Shown here piece by piece: positions 43,979-53,070 of a stretch of DNA of 64,000 nucleotides (position 1 is its first letter; each line of letters opens with the position of its first letter). The notes under the pieces were generated by a model. That model was not told the DNA's origin and did not search any database. It worked only from the letters and a program-made list of their open reading frames with translations. The DNA is taken from assembly GCF_019402665.1 (NCBI RefSeq), contig NZ_VSST01000014.1:33672-97671 (forward strand), written 5' to 3'. Position numbers and translations under genes: made by a program. Source of the DNA: Bradyrhizobium canariense. Lineage in GTDB: Bacteria > Pseudomonadota > Alphaproteobacteria > Rhizobiales > Xanthobacteraceae.

Positions 43979-44063
43979 TATTTTCCCGAATAGGATATCC
44001 ATTGTGGTAGAATTGTCCGTTATAATCTACAAATCGGTAGGGTAATCCATTTTGGTGCTTTCC

Positions 44064-44519
44064 ATGATCGAAGACCAAGACGCGCGGATTCTCGCCTATC
44101 TCCAGAAGGACGGCCGCGCCACCAACCAGCAGCTCGCCGACGCGGTCGGCATGTCCACCTCGGCCTGCTGGCGCCGGGTGCGCGCGCTGGAGGAGAGCGG
44201 TGCCATCCAGGGCTATGCGGCCCTGGTCGCGCGCGAGCAGGCCGGCTTCGCGATGTCCGCGATCCTCCACGTCTCGCTGGAACGGCACGACGCAAAATTC
44301 GTCGACGAGTTCGTCGCGCGGGTGACCACGCGGCGTGAGGTGCTGGAGTGCTTTGCGACCACGGGCGATGCCGATTACCATTTGCGCGTCGTCGTGCAGG
44401 ACATGACGGCCTACAACAAATTTCTCGACGAGTTCATGTTCCGCATTCCCGGCATTCGCTATGTCAGAAGCAATGTGGTGCTGAAGGAGATCAAGACCAG
44501 CGTGACCCTACCGTTTTGA
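44064..44519 (+). CDS. Lrp/AsnC-family transcriptional regulator
   Basis: 151 residues from ATG 44064; TTG at 44052 is less likely. It has the N-terminal helix-turn-helix (QDARILAYLQKDGRATNQQLADAVGMSTSACWRRVRALEESGAIQGYAALV) and a RAM effector domain (VSLERHDAKFVDEFVARVTTRREVLECFATTGDADYHLRVVVQDMTAYNKFLDEFM). Such proteins sense amino acids. It is divergent from the indolepyruvate oxidoreductase gene, as in many alphaproteobacteria, and the natural effector would be an aromatic amino acid (inference). Confidence 0.92.
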   Translation: MIEDQDARILAYLQKDGRATNQQLADAVGMSTSACWRRVRALEESGAIQGYAALVAREQAGFAMSAILHVSLERHDAKFVDEFVARVTTRREVLECFATTGDADYHLRVVVQDMTAYNKFLDEFMFRIPGIRYVRSNVVLKEIKTSVTLPF

Positions 44520-44532
44520 GAGGCAGCGCTTC

Positions 44533-44654
44533 GTCGTCCCGGCGAAGGCCGGGACCCATAACCACGAATGCCAATTGCCTTGCGAAGCCGTAACGACGAG
44601 TCCTAATCAAAACATCTGCTGCGGCGCATGGGTCCCGGCTTTCGCCGGGACGAC
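44533..44654. repeat. Intergenic palindromic repeat, family E
   Basis: GTCGTCCCGGCGAAGGCCGGGACCCA at the left mirrors TGGGTCCCGGCTTTCGCCGGGACGAC at the right, with a centre of about 70 bases. It separates the convergent lrp and fumarylacetoacetase-like genes and may terminate both. Confidence 0.8.
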
Positions 44655-44673
44655 ACTGTTGGTGCAACGTGGG

Positions 44674-45459
44674 CTACCGCTCCTCCCGCACGAATCTATT
44701 CCGCAACGTGCCGATGCCGGTGATGTCGATCTCCACGACATCGCCGTGCTTGATGTCGGGCGACGCACCGTCGGTGCCCATCCAGATCATGTCGCCGGGC
44801 CATAACGTAAAGTATTTGGATAGCTCGACAAGGAACGGCACCACGCCGAAGATCATGTCGTTGGTGCGGAAGCGGTTGGTTTCCTCGCCGTTGACGCGAA
44901 CGATGGTCTCCATACGGGCGAGGTCGACTTCGGTCTCGATCCACGGGCCCATCGGCTTGAACGTGTCGGCGTTCTTCGACCGCCACAGGCTGCGGTCGGC
45001 TTTCTGCCAGCTTCGTTCGCTGACGTCGTTGCCGATGGTGTAGCCGAACACGCAATCCATTGCATTCTGCTTCGTGAGATGCTTGACCTTCTTGCCGATG
45101 ATGACGACGAGTTCGCCTTCGTAGTGGATCTTGTCCGTCGCAAAGGACGGGATCACGACGTCCTCGTCATGTGCGATCAGCGCATTCTGAGCGCGATAGC
45201 CGATCTCTGGTCTGTCCGGCACTGCCGGCACTTCGCCCCGCTTGTCGGCGGCCTCCTTCAGGTGCTTCAGATAGTTCAGGCCGACGCAGTAGAAGGTGCG
45301 CGGAATCAGCGGAAGCTCGATTCTGACCTGCGACAGCGGATGCGTGCGCGAGGTCCGCTGCCATTCGCCGAAGGGATCGCCGTCGACCGCAATCACTTGG
45401 TCACCCTCGACGAATCCCCAGGACGTCTTGTCCGCGGCCGTGAATGTCAGCCAGCGCAT
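44674..45459 (-). CDS. Fumarylacetoacetate hydrolase family protein
   Basis: 261 residues. The FAH fold and metal site are seen in CVGLNYLKHLKEAADK, IHYEGELVVIIGKKVKHL and GYTIGNDVSERSWQKAD, where Glu-x-Glu and Asp bind Mg. GDMIWMGTDGASPDIKHGD is the C-terminal lid. Members hydrolyse or decarboxylate beta-keto acids in aromatic breakdown. The gene starts 15 bp after the monooxygenase stop, in the same operon. The substrate is unknown. Confidence 0.92.
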   Translation of the reverse strand: MRWLTFTAADKTSWGFVEGDQVIAVDGDPFGEWQRTSRTHPLSQVRIELPLIPRTFYCVGLNYLKHLKEAADKRGEVPAVPDRPEIGYRAQNALIAHDEDVVIPSFATDKIHYEGELVVIIGKKVKHLTKQNAMDCVFGYTIGNDVSERSWQKADRSLWRSKNADTFKPMGPWIETEVDLARMETIVRVNGEETNRFRTNDMIFGVVPFLVELSKYFTLWPGDMIWMGTDGASPDIKHGDVVEIDITGIGTLRNRFVREER

Positions 45460-45474
45460 GCCGTGTCTCCGTTG

Positions 45475-46842
45475 TTATTCCGCGGCATCGCGCGGCTGCA
45501 CTTTCCAGTCGCCGGCCGCCGGCCGCTTCAGCCCGAGATTTTCCCGCAGCGTCTTGCCGCGATATTCCTTCTGGAACAATCCGCGCCCCTGCAATTCCGG
45601 GACGATATATTGCACGAAATCGGCATAGGAGCCGGGCACATAGGTCGCGGCGATGACAAAACCGTCGCAGCCGCGCTCGACGAACATTTCTTCGAGCTTG
45701 TCCGCGATCTCCTTGGGGCCGCCAACCATCGCATCCTGGACCTGACCGCGGCCGGAGAAGGTGACGAAGTCGCGCGCGCTCGGATTGCTTTTACCGGAGT
45801 TCTTGAGCACGCCGTCCCGGATGCCCAGAATGCCCTGCATGCTCTTCAACTCCTCAGTCGTCAGCGGCTCGTCGAGATCCTTGGAGGCGAAGTCGTAGTT
45901 GAGTGCTTCGGCCAGCAGCGACAGCGCATCGATCTGCAGCGGCAGCTTGTTGATCAGCGCCATCTTATCTTCGGCCTCGGCTTTGGTCGCGGCGCAAACC
46001 GGCGTCGTCAGGTTGCAGAGGAACATCGCCTCCGGATCGCGGCCGACTTTCGCGGCCTCGTTACGCACCGCCGCATAGCCGTCCTTGGCGGCGGAGAGGT
46101 TACGTGCAGCGGTAAAGATTACTTCGCCCCATCGTCCTGCAAAGCGCTGCCCGCGTCCGGACGCGCCGGCCTGGATGATCACGGGATGGCCCTGATCCGA
46201 GCGCGGCACGGTGAAGGGACCGCGCGACTTGTAGAATGGGCCCTTGTGATCGAGCCGCTTCACCTTGGCTGGATCGGCGAAGCGGCCGCTCGTCTTGTCC
46301 ATGATGAGCGCGCCGTCCTCCCAAGTGTCCCAATGGCCGAGCACGACCTCCATGAATTCGTCGGCCTTGTCGTAGCGGGAATCATGTTCGGGATGAGAGT
46401 CGCGCCCCATGTTGTGTGCCTCGCCGTCGTTGAGCGAGGTGACGACGTTCCACCCGGCGCGTCCGCCGGACATCAGGTCGAGCGTTGCGAAGCGGCGGGC
46501 GATGTCGAAAGGTTCGAAATAAGTCGTCGAGCCGGTCGCCCCCAACCCGAGCTTCTCCGTAACCATGCCCATCGTGGTCAGCACGATCAGCGGATCCATC
46601 TTCACGCAGCGGATGCCGTATTCGACGGTGTGGGCGTGATCGTTGCCGTAGCGGTCCGGCATCGCCAACCGGTCGTCGAAGAACGCCATGTGGAACTTGC
46701 CGGCTTCGAGGATTTTGGCGATCTCCTGATAATAGTCCGCCGACATCGAATCGTCGCGCGAGTCCGGATGCCGCCACGAGCTCGGCAAATTCGTGCAGTT
46801 CTGGGCCTGAAGGAAGCCGACCAGTACCATCTGCCGCGTCAT
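45475..46842 (-). CDS. LLM-class flavin-dependent monooxygenase (NtaA/DszA/SnaA type), 2
   Basis: 455 residues from ATG 46842, with CGGAGAACAG upstream. It has the family pattern MVLVGFLQAQNC, SADYYQEIAKILEAGKFHMAFFDDRLAMPD, TTYFEPFDIARRFATLDLMSGGRAGWNVVTSLNDGEAHNMG and QAGASGRGQRFAGRWGEVIF. It sits before the FAH-like gene and after the remains of a dehydrogenase, so the operon once coded for three enzymes. No flavin reductase is found in the window. It is clearly a different branch from the copy at 26839. Confidence 0.9.
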   Translation of the reverse strand: MTRQMVLVGFLQAQNCTNLPSSWRHPDSRDDSMSADYYQEIAKILEAGKFHMAFFDDRLAMPDRYGNDHAHTVEYGIRCVKMDPLIVLTTMGMVTEKLGLGATGSTTYFEPFDIARRFATLDLMSGGRAGWNVVTSLNDGEAHNMGRDSHPEHDSRYDKADEFMEVVLGHWDTWEDGALIMDKTSGRFADPAKVKRLDHKGPFYKSRGPFTVPRSDQGHPVIIQAGASGRGQRFAGRWGEVIFTAARNLSAAKDGYAAVRNEAAKVGRDPEAMFLCNLTTPVCAATKAEAEDKMALINKLPLQIDALSLLAEALNYDFASKDLDEPLTTEELKSMQGILGIRDGVLKNSGKSNPSARDFVTFSGRGQVQDAMVGGPKEIADKLEEMFVERGCDGFVIAATYVPGSYADFVQYIVPELQGRGLFQKEYRGKTLRENLGLKRPAAGDWKVQPRDAAE

Positions 46843-46878
46843 GCTGCTGTTCTCCGAATTGCGTCAGGCCGAAATCCG

Positions 46879-47257
46879 TCAGGCCAGGTCGAGGATCGTA
46901 TCGAGCCTGTACTCGCGCGCCAGCGCGCGCCGCAGAGGTCGCCATGTCCAGGTAGAACGGCGCATCGAGGTCGGACGGCACCGCAATCGAGATCGGATGG
47001 TGCCGAGCCGTGCCTCCTTGCCGCCGAAGGGCGCCACGTGCTTCCGCGAGCGGCCGGAATCCGCCGTCGCGATCCCGATCATGCCTTCGCGCATCGCCAT
47101 CAGCGGAAACAGCGATCACGCCGTGGGAATCGTGGCCGGCGAGATTGGCGTTGACGCAGCCGCATGCGATCGCGTCGGCCTCTTCCGCGGAAGCTCCGGC
47201 GGCACGAAGCAGCGCGGCGCTGATGCGCGTGAGGCGGTCGGCCTGGACGATCGGCAT
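46879..47257 (-). pseudogene. Remnant of an LDH2/MDH2-family (malate/L-lactate/sulfolactate-type) dehydrogenase
   Basis: A good start (ATG 47257 after TGAGGA) is followed by MPIVQADRLTRISAALLRAAGASAEEADAIACG and HDSHGVIAV, the family N-terminus with its catalytic His. A block of about 80 residues is then missing. MAMREGMIGIATADSG and APFGGKEARLGT appear in another frame, then HPISIAVPSDLDAPFYLDMATSA back in the first frame, then a tail ALAREYRLDTILDLA and stop at 46879. So two large internal losses and at least one frameshift have cut a gene of about 1050 bp to 379 bp. It would have been first in the monooxygenase-FAH operon. Confidence 0.8.
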
Positions 47258-47550
47258 GGCGTTTCCTCAGGTCTCGCCCTTGGCGGGCTGTGCCTGTTGG
47301 AAGCCATCGTCTCAAAGCACCGGTGCGATATCAATCTCCCGTAAACCAATACAGGGCTGCAAATTCGTAAAGGGAGCGCGTCTGTGGCTGAAACCGGCAT
47401 TCAGTATAGCGATTTTGACAGGTTCGCGACAGCTGTTTGCAGCTCGTTCACTTTGATCGACGGTTTGCGGGAACCAATAACCACCACTTAGGCCATCGCC
47501 CTCATAAGCTACCCGGGAGAAAATGGCAGAAATGCCGGGGAGTTGAGATC

Positions 47551-50500
47551 GTGCAGACGACCCTCGCGCGCACACTTGCAGCGTTGAGCGACATCAACGA
47601 AGCCATCCTTTACGCGAAGTCGCCGGACGAGCTGTACCAGAAGGTCTGCGACGCCGGGTTTTCGAGCGGGGACTTCATGGCCGTCGCCGTGTTCCTGGCG
47701 GAGCCGGATGGCCAGCGGCTCCGATTTGCGGCCGGCTGCGGCGACGACGTTGCGCGGCTGCGTGCGATCACGATCACCACGGAGGCCGGCACGCCGGAGG
47801 GGGCGGGCGTCGGCGGCGAAGCCTTTCGCAGCCAGGGGATTTGCATCAGTAACGATTATCTGAACGATCCGCGCTCGCTCGCGTGGCGCGAAGGCGCTGC
47901 CGGAGCGGGTGTCGGGGCAGCCGCGGCGCTTCCCCTGATCTGTGGCGGTCGCAGCATCGGCGTGTTGTATGTGACGCGCTCGGGGGCAGGCACGCTCGAC
48001 GAGGCGATGGTCTCGCTCTTCGAGCGGATGTCGAGCAATATCTCACATGCGCTGGAGAATTTCGCGCGCGAGACAGCGCGCCTGGATGGCGAGCGGGCAG
48101 TGCGGCGGCTCAACCGCATGTTCGGCGCCCTCACTGCGACCAACGAAGCAATCCTTCACGCCAGCACTGAGCAGGATCTATACCAGCGGGTCTGCGACGC
48201 CGCTGTGCATAGCGGCAAATCGCTTGCCACTTTCGTTCTGCTGCGCGAGCCGGATTCCGAATGGCTGACGCCGGTGGCAGCGACCGGACAAAATCTGGAT
48301 CTGATCAGACGCACGCGCTACTCGATCGATGCGGAGAGTCCCTATGGCAAGGGCATCTCCGGCCAGGTGTTCCGGACTCAGAAAGCGATCGTCGAGGACG
48401 ACCTCCTCAATCGTACCAAGGGGACGACCTGGGAGCAAACCAACGTCGATGCCGGCGCCGTCGCCTGCGTGGCTGCTCCCTTGATCAAGCGTGGCACCAG
48501 CATCGGCGTGCTGTTTTTCTTCGTGAGCAAAGCCTGGGCAAAAGACGAAGGCATCGTCGCACTGTTGCTGCGCATGACCGAAACCGTATGCTTTGCGCTC
48601 GAGAACTTTGACCGCGACAAGGAGAAGGCCCAGATCGCGCTGGAGGAGGAACGGCTGGCGCGCATGTACGCAGCGCTGAGCGCGACGAACGAGGCCATTC
48701 TGCGCGCAAGGTCTCGCAGCGAACTTTTTGATCTGGTTTGCGAGGCCACGGTGCACGGTGCGAAGTTCGCCTCGACTTCCATCGCGTTACTCGATCCCGA
48801 CGCGGGACTGCTTCGCGTTGTCGCATCGTTCGGACCGAATGCCGCCGAGGTGCGGACCTTCAGATTGCCGGTCAGCGACAAGGTACCGGAGGGACGTGGG
48901 CTGACCGGCACTGCGTTCCGGACGCGGCAGGCTTGCGTCAGCAACGACATCCTGGCAGACGCCCGCCTCGAGCCCTGGCACGCCAGCGCGCGTCGCAACG
49001 GCATTGCGTCCTCCACCGCACTGCCACTGTTCAATGGTGACAGGGTCGAAGGCGTATTCCTGTTCAACTCGCGCGAGCGCGGCACTTTCACGGACGAGTT
49101 CGTCGAGCTGCTGCGCAAGCTCCAGGCCAACGTCGCCTTTGCGCTCGAGAATTTCGATCGGGCCGACGAAAAAGCGCGGGCCGACAAGCAGCGTGATCGC
49201 CTGAGTGGCATGTTCGAGGCGCTGAGCGCGACCAACGAAGCCATCATGCGCGCCAAGTCGCGCGAGGAACTGTTCGAGGTCGCATGCCAGGCCGCCGTGC
49301 TCGGCGGGGTGTTCGCCTCCGCGACAATCGCCACTTTGGACGACAAACGTGAACTTGTCCGGGTGGTCGCCGTGAAGGGACGGCTTCAGGAACGAATGGT
49401 GGGTCGCAGCTGCCTTGTTTCCGCCGACCATCCTGAGGGCCAGGGAATCATAGGAATGTCGCTGCGGACCCGCCGGGCCAGTGTCATCAACGATTATCAG
49501 AACGATCCGCGAGCGGTGTACTGGCATTCCAAGGCGATCGAGGATGGAACCCGGGCTGCTGCCAGCTTCCCATTGCTGCGGGGCGGCCAGGAGCCGATTG
49601 GCATCCTGCTTTTCCTCGCACCGGAAGAGAATACGTTCACGCCCGACCTGGTCGAGCTGCTCGCGCGGCTTGCTGAAAACGTCTCTTTCGCCCTCGACAA
49701 TTTCGATCGTGCCGAGGAGAAGGCCCGCACCGAGGCGCAGAAGGAACGCCTGACGCGGATGTTTGCGTCGCTGAGCGCCACCAACGAGGCGATCATGCGG
49801 GCGAAGTCGCGCGCCGAACTGTTCGACCTCGTCTGCCTTGCCGCTTCGAATGGCGCGAAATTCACCTCGACCACCATCGCGCTCGCGAGCGCCGACAGCG
49901 ACCAGCTGGAAATCGTCGCCAGCGCCGGCCCCGCGGCCGGCACCACGCGCACCGTCCGCCTCTCCATCGACCCCGATTGCCCGGAAGGCCGTGGGATGAG
50001 CGGCACGGCATTCCGCACGCGCCAGCCTTGCATCAGCAACGATTATCTCAATGACGATCGCGTCCGCGCCTTCCACGCCATCGTCCGTGGCGACGGCGCG
50101 CGTTCGGGAGCGGCATTCCCGCTGGTCGCCCACGACCAGGCAGTTGGCGTCATGATCTACTTGTCGGCGGAGCCTGCCGCCTTTACCGACGAGTTCGTCG
50201 AGCTGCTGCAGCGTCTCGCTGAAAACGTCTCCTTCGCGATGGAGAATTTCGATCGCGCCGACGAGAAGAACAAGGCCGATGAGCGGATCGAGTATCTCGC
50301 CTCCTATGACAGCCTGACCAACCTGCCCAACCGCGAGACATTCAGTGCCGTGTTGCGCGCGGCAATCGATGCGGCGGAGCGCCATGACTATCGTTTCGCG
50401 GTGCTGTTCATCGATCTCGACCGGTTCAAGGTCATCAACGATTCGCTCGGCCACGAGGCGGGCGATTTGCTCCTGCTCGAAGTCGCCGACCGGTTGCGCA

Positions 50501-51666
50501 GCGCGCTGCGAGCGAGCGACGTGGTGGCGCGCCTCGGAGGCGACGAGTTCGTGGTGATCCTGGACCAGTGCGGCGAGATCGACGACGTCCAGCGCATCGC
50601 GACGGAACTGCTCCGCGTGCTCGCGAAGCCAATGGAGCTGGCCGGCCACGAGTGCCACACCACCGCCTCCATCGGCATTGCGATGTATCCGGCCAACGGT
50701 GCCGACGCGCTGACGCTGACCAAGAATGCCGACATGGCGATGTATCTCGCCAAGGAAGACGGCAAGAACGGCTATCGCTTCTTCTCCAAGGAAGTGAACA
50801 CGCAGTCGATCGAGCGGCTGTCGCTGGAGAGCGCGTTGCGCCGGGCGCTGGAGCGGGATCAGTTCACTCTGAACTACCAGCCCAAGGTGGACATGGTGAC
50901 CGGCCAGATCACCGGCGTGGAAGCGCTATTGCGCTGGACGCATCCCGATCTCGGCAATATCTCGCCGGCGCAGTTCATTCCGCTGGCGGAGGAGACCGGA
51001 TTGATCGTGCCGATCGGCCGCTGGGTGATGAAGGAGGCCTGCGCGCAGGCCATGGCCTGGCAGCGGCGCGGCCTCTTGCCGGTATCCATGGCGGTGAACC
51101 TGTCGCCGCGCCAGTTCGTCGACGAGCATCTCTTGCAGGACGTCGACGAAGCGCTCGCCGCAAGCGGCATGTCGCCGGTGCTGCTCCAGCTCGAAGTCAC
51201 CGAGAGTATGATGATGCGCAATGTCGGACGTGCGATCAAGGTGCTCGACGCCATCCAGAGCCGCGGCATTCGCTTGGCGATCGACGATTTCGGCACCGGA
51301 TATTCGTCGATGTCGCTGATGAAGCATTTTCCGATCGACACCATCAAGATCGACCGCTCCTTCGTGCGCGACCTGCCGCAGGATGCGGAGGATCAGGCGA
51401 TCGCGCAGGCCATCATCAGCATGGGCAAGGCGCTCGGTATGACCGTGGTGGCGGAAGGCGTCGAGAACGCTGAACAGGAGGCGTTCCTGCGCGCCCATGG
51501 CTGCGACGAGATGCAGGGCTTCCTGATCTCCAAGCCGGTGCCGGCGCGGCAGATGGCCGAGCTGCTGCGGCCGACGGAGCCGTCTGTCGCGCCGCCGCTC
51601 CAGCCGGAGCCGGACCATGCCGCCACCGCGGCCGCGGCGCTACGGTTGAAAAGCGCTGTCGTCTGA
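47551..51666 (+). CDS. GAF(x5)-GGDEF-EAL c-di-GMP turnover protein
   Basis: 1371 residues from GTG 47551, with CGGGGAGTTGA upstream; the open frame extends to 47437. Five modules of about 183 residues start near residues 1, 186, 367, 550 and 733. Each begins with a RLxRMxxALSATNEAIxRAxS-type helix and contains a GAF-like core (SNDYLNDPR and variants). The GGDEF motif is at 996-1000 with the RASD I-site at 987-990, and EAL begins at 1124, with TESMM, DDFGTGYSS, KIDRSF and VAEGVEN present. No signal peptide or membrane segment, so it is cytoplasmic. Both catalytic sites look active. It stands alone, with no cotranscribed partner. Confidence 0.93.
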   Translation: MQTTLARTLAALSDINEAILYAKSPDELYQKVCDAGFSSGDFMAVAVFLAEPDGQRLRFAAGCGDDVARLRAITITTEAGTPEGAGVGGEAFRSQGICISNDYLNDPRSLAWREGAAGAGVGAAAALPLICGGRSIGVLYVTRSGAGTLDEAMVSLFERMSSNISHALENFARETARLDGERAVRRLNRMFGALTATNEAILHASTEQDLYQRVCDAAVHSGKSLATFVLLREPDSEWLTPVAATGQNLDLIRRTRYSIDAESPYGKGISGQVFRTQKAIVEDDLLNRTKGTTWEQTNVDAGAVACVAAPLIKRGTSIGVLFFFVSKAWAKDEGIVALLLRMTETVCFALENFDRDKEKAQIALEEERLARMYAALSATNEAILRARSRSELFDLVCEATVHGAKFASTSIALLDPDAGLLRVVASFGPNAAEVRTFRLPVSDKVPEGRGLTGTAFRTRQACVSNDILADARLEPWHASARRNGIASSTALPLFNGDRVEGVFLFNSRERGTFTDEFVELLRKLQANVAFALENFDRADEKARADKQRDRLSGMFEALSATNEAIMRAKSREELFEVACQAAVLGGVFASATIATLDDKRELVRVVAVKGRLQERMVGRSCLVSADHPEGQGIIGMSLRTRRASVINDYQNDPRAVYWHSKAIEDGTRAAASFPLLRGGQEPIGILLFLAPEENTFTPDLVELLARLAENVSFALDNFDRAEEKARTEAQKERLTRMFASLSATNEAIMRAKSRAELFDLVCLAASNGAKFTSTTIALASADSDQLEIVASAGPAAGTTRTVRLSIDPDCPEGRGMSGTAFRTRQPCISNDYLNDDRVRAFHAIVRGDGARSGAAFPLVAHDQAVGVMIYLSAEPAAFTDEFVELLQRLAENVSFAMENFDRADEKNKADERIEYLASYDSLTNLPNRETFSAVLRAAIDAAERHDYRFAVLFIDLDRFKVINDSLGHEAGDLLLLEVADRLRSALRASDVVARLGGDEFVVILDQCGEIDDVQRIATELLRVLAKPMELAGHECHTTASIGIAMYPANGADALTLTKNADMAMYLAKEDGKNGYRFFSKEVNTQSIERLSLESALRRALERDQFTLNYQPKVDMVTGQITGVEALLRWTHPDLGNISPAQFIPLAEETGLIVPIGRWVMKEACAQAMAWQRRGLLPVSMAVNLSPRQFVDEHLLQDVDEALAASGMSPVLLQLEVTESMMMRNVGRAIKVLDAIQSRGIRLAIDDFGTGYSSMSLMKHFPIDTIKIDRSFVRDLPQDAEDQAIAQAIISMGKALGMTVVAEGVENAEQEAFLRAHGCDEMQGFLISKPVPARQMAELLRPTEPSVAPPLQPEPDHAATAAAALRLKSAVV

Positions 51667-51981
51667 TGGCTGCGGGTGGAGCTCGCGGACGTCCTCTTCC
51701 CTGATCTCCGCCTTGCGTGGAAAATCATCCGGCCACGGAAGCGAGGTTTGTTCGGCGAAGAGCGCGATAAGGATATGCGCTCCTTCGGCAAAGCTCGATC
51801 CGTCGTTAAGGCCGAGCTCACGACACCAGGCCTGTCGCATCGGCTCGTGCGTGTCGAATACCGCCATCGCCGGACCCCACCACCAGGCCGGCGCCGGCGA
51901 TCGTTCGTCCTCCGGCACGGCATGCCAGAGGATGAGCTCGTCCATCATGCGCTCGAATTGCAGGCTTGCGGCCTGATGCAT
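51640..51981 (-). CDS. Conserved-looking hypothetical protein, 113 residues
   Basis: It has an ATG at 51981 with GGGAGCACGG upstream. The last 27 bases overlap the 3' end of the convergent GAF-GGDEF-EAL gene. The sequence is Trp-rich (ILWHAV, PAWWWGPAM) and looks globular (AHILIALFAEQTSLPWPDDFPRKAEI), without membrane segments or a known domain. Function unknown. Confidence 0.6.
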   Translation of the reverse strand: MHQAASLQFERMMDELILWHAVPEDERSPAPAWWWGPAMAVFDTHEPMRQAWCRELGLNDGSSFAEGAHILIALFAEQTSLPWPDDFPRKAEIREEDVRELHPQPSDDSAFQP

Positions 51982-52263
51982 TCGTTCCGTGCTCCCTTGG
52001 GTCGCGCCTGAAAGCAGGCCGATGCGCGGACTCGATCGTGGCCTTCGCTGTGAAAAGCTGGCTCGCGCTATTGGCTGAGCCGATTGTGCCGCTTGTGTCG
52101 GCGGCCATACAAAAACATGCGGCGGCCGCGAAAGTTGCCGGCGCCGACTGTGACAGTCTCTTTAGCCGCTTATGAGCCCGACCCGCAAGGCGCAATACCG
52201 GCGCCGCCGGCGTTGAAACAGCGCAGGCGGGGCTGATAACCGGCGGCGGTCATGTCGTTCTAC

Positions 52264-53070
52264 TCAGCGATTAAGGGGCCGATTGCGGCTGAACAGCAGA
52301 TAGATCGCGCGAGGATTGGTGGTCAAATAACGCCAGAACAGGCGGCGGGGCTCGAGCAAGGTGCGCCAGGCCCATTCCAGGCCGATCTTCTGCATCCATC
52401 GCGGCGCGCGGGCGCGGCTTCCCGACAAGAAGTTGAACAGGCCGCCGGATGTCTTGATGACGCCGACATTGGTGAGATGCGGCGTGAATTCCTCGACGAA
52501 AGCCTGCTCGTTTGGTACGCCCAGCGCAACCCAGAGATAATCCGGTGCTAGCGCGTTGATCTCGTCGACCTTCGCGCGCAGTGCATCGCCACGGAGATAG
52601 CCGTGGCTGTAGCCGACGATCTTGAGGTTTGGATACATCTTCCGGACGTTCTCGACCGCAGCGGCGTTCTCGTCCTCGCTCGCGCCGAACATGTAGAAGG
52701 TGCGGCCGACCGCTTCGGCCTTGCGCGCGACGACGTGAAAAAGATCCGTCGTGGCGACGCGCTCGGGCAGCGGAAACCAGGATTGCAGCCTCGACGCCGC
52801 CACCAGCGGCTGGCCATCGGCGTTGATGAGGTCGGCGCCGCGGAACAGGCGCTCGGTCTCCGGTTCGGTCGAGCACCGCGCCAGCACCTCGCCGTTGGCC
52901 GAGGTCAGGTGCAGCGGACGGCCGATGCGATGGCGCGGATCGGTCGCCTCGATCATGAAATCCGCGGTCGCTTCCAGGTCGAGTGCGGCCATGCGAAGGC
53001 CGCCGATGGTGATCCGCGGCACGTCGGCGGTTGCGGTCCGGCCATCGAGATTGATGCGGCGCTCAAGCAT
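52264..53070 (-). CDS. WecG/TagA/CpsF-family glycosyltransferase
   Basis: 268 residues. Family GT26 features: the LTSANGEVLARC start, LINADGQPLV (catalytic Asp), FYMFGASEDENAAAV, DYLWVALGVPNEQAFVEEF and GVIKTSGGLFNFLSGSRARAPRWMQKIGLEWAWRTLLEPRRLFWRYL. These enzymes add ManNAc, ManNAcA or glucuronic-acid-type sugars to a lipid-linked acceptor. The start overlaps the end of the co-polymerase gene by 8 bp, so the two are coupled. Confidence 0.92.
   Translation of the reverse strand: MLERRINLDGRTATADVPRITIGGLRMAALDLEATADFMIEATDPRHRIGRPLHLTSANGEVLARCSTEPETERLFRGADLINADGQPLVAASRLQSWFPLPERVATTDLFHVVARKAEAVGRTFYMFGASEDENAAAVENVRKMYPNLKIVGYSHGYLRGDALRAKVDEINALAPDYLWVALGVPNEQAFVEEFTPHLTNVGVIKTSGGLFNFLSGSRARAPRWMQKIGLEWAWRTLLEPRRLFWRYLTTNPRAIYLLFSRNRPLNR

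Noticed and set aside
44002..44026. TTGTGG...TATAAT as an lrp promoter
   Set aside because: The -10 is good but the spacing is only 13 bases, too short for a sigma-70 promoter; no better -35 was seen.
45079..47154. Plus-strand open frame of 691 codons
   Set aside because: It is antisense to the FAH-like and monooxygenase genes, has a His/Arg/Asp-rich composition typical of GC-rich shadow frames, and no domain is recognisable.
47415..47420. TTGACA upstream of the GAF-GGDEF-EAL gene as a -35 box
   Set aside because: No acceptable -10 hexamer lies 16-18 bases downstream.
48787..50658. Minus-strand open frame of 623 codons
   Set aside because: It mirrors the third-to-GGDEF part of the GAF-GGDEF-EAL gene; its repetitiveness only reflects the repeats on the coding strand.
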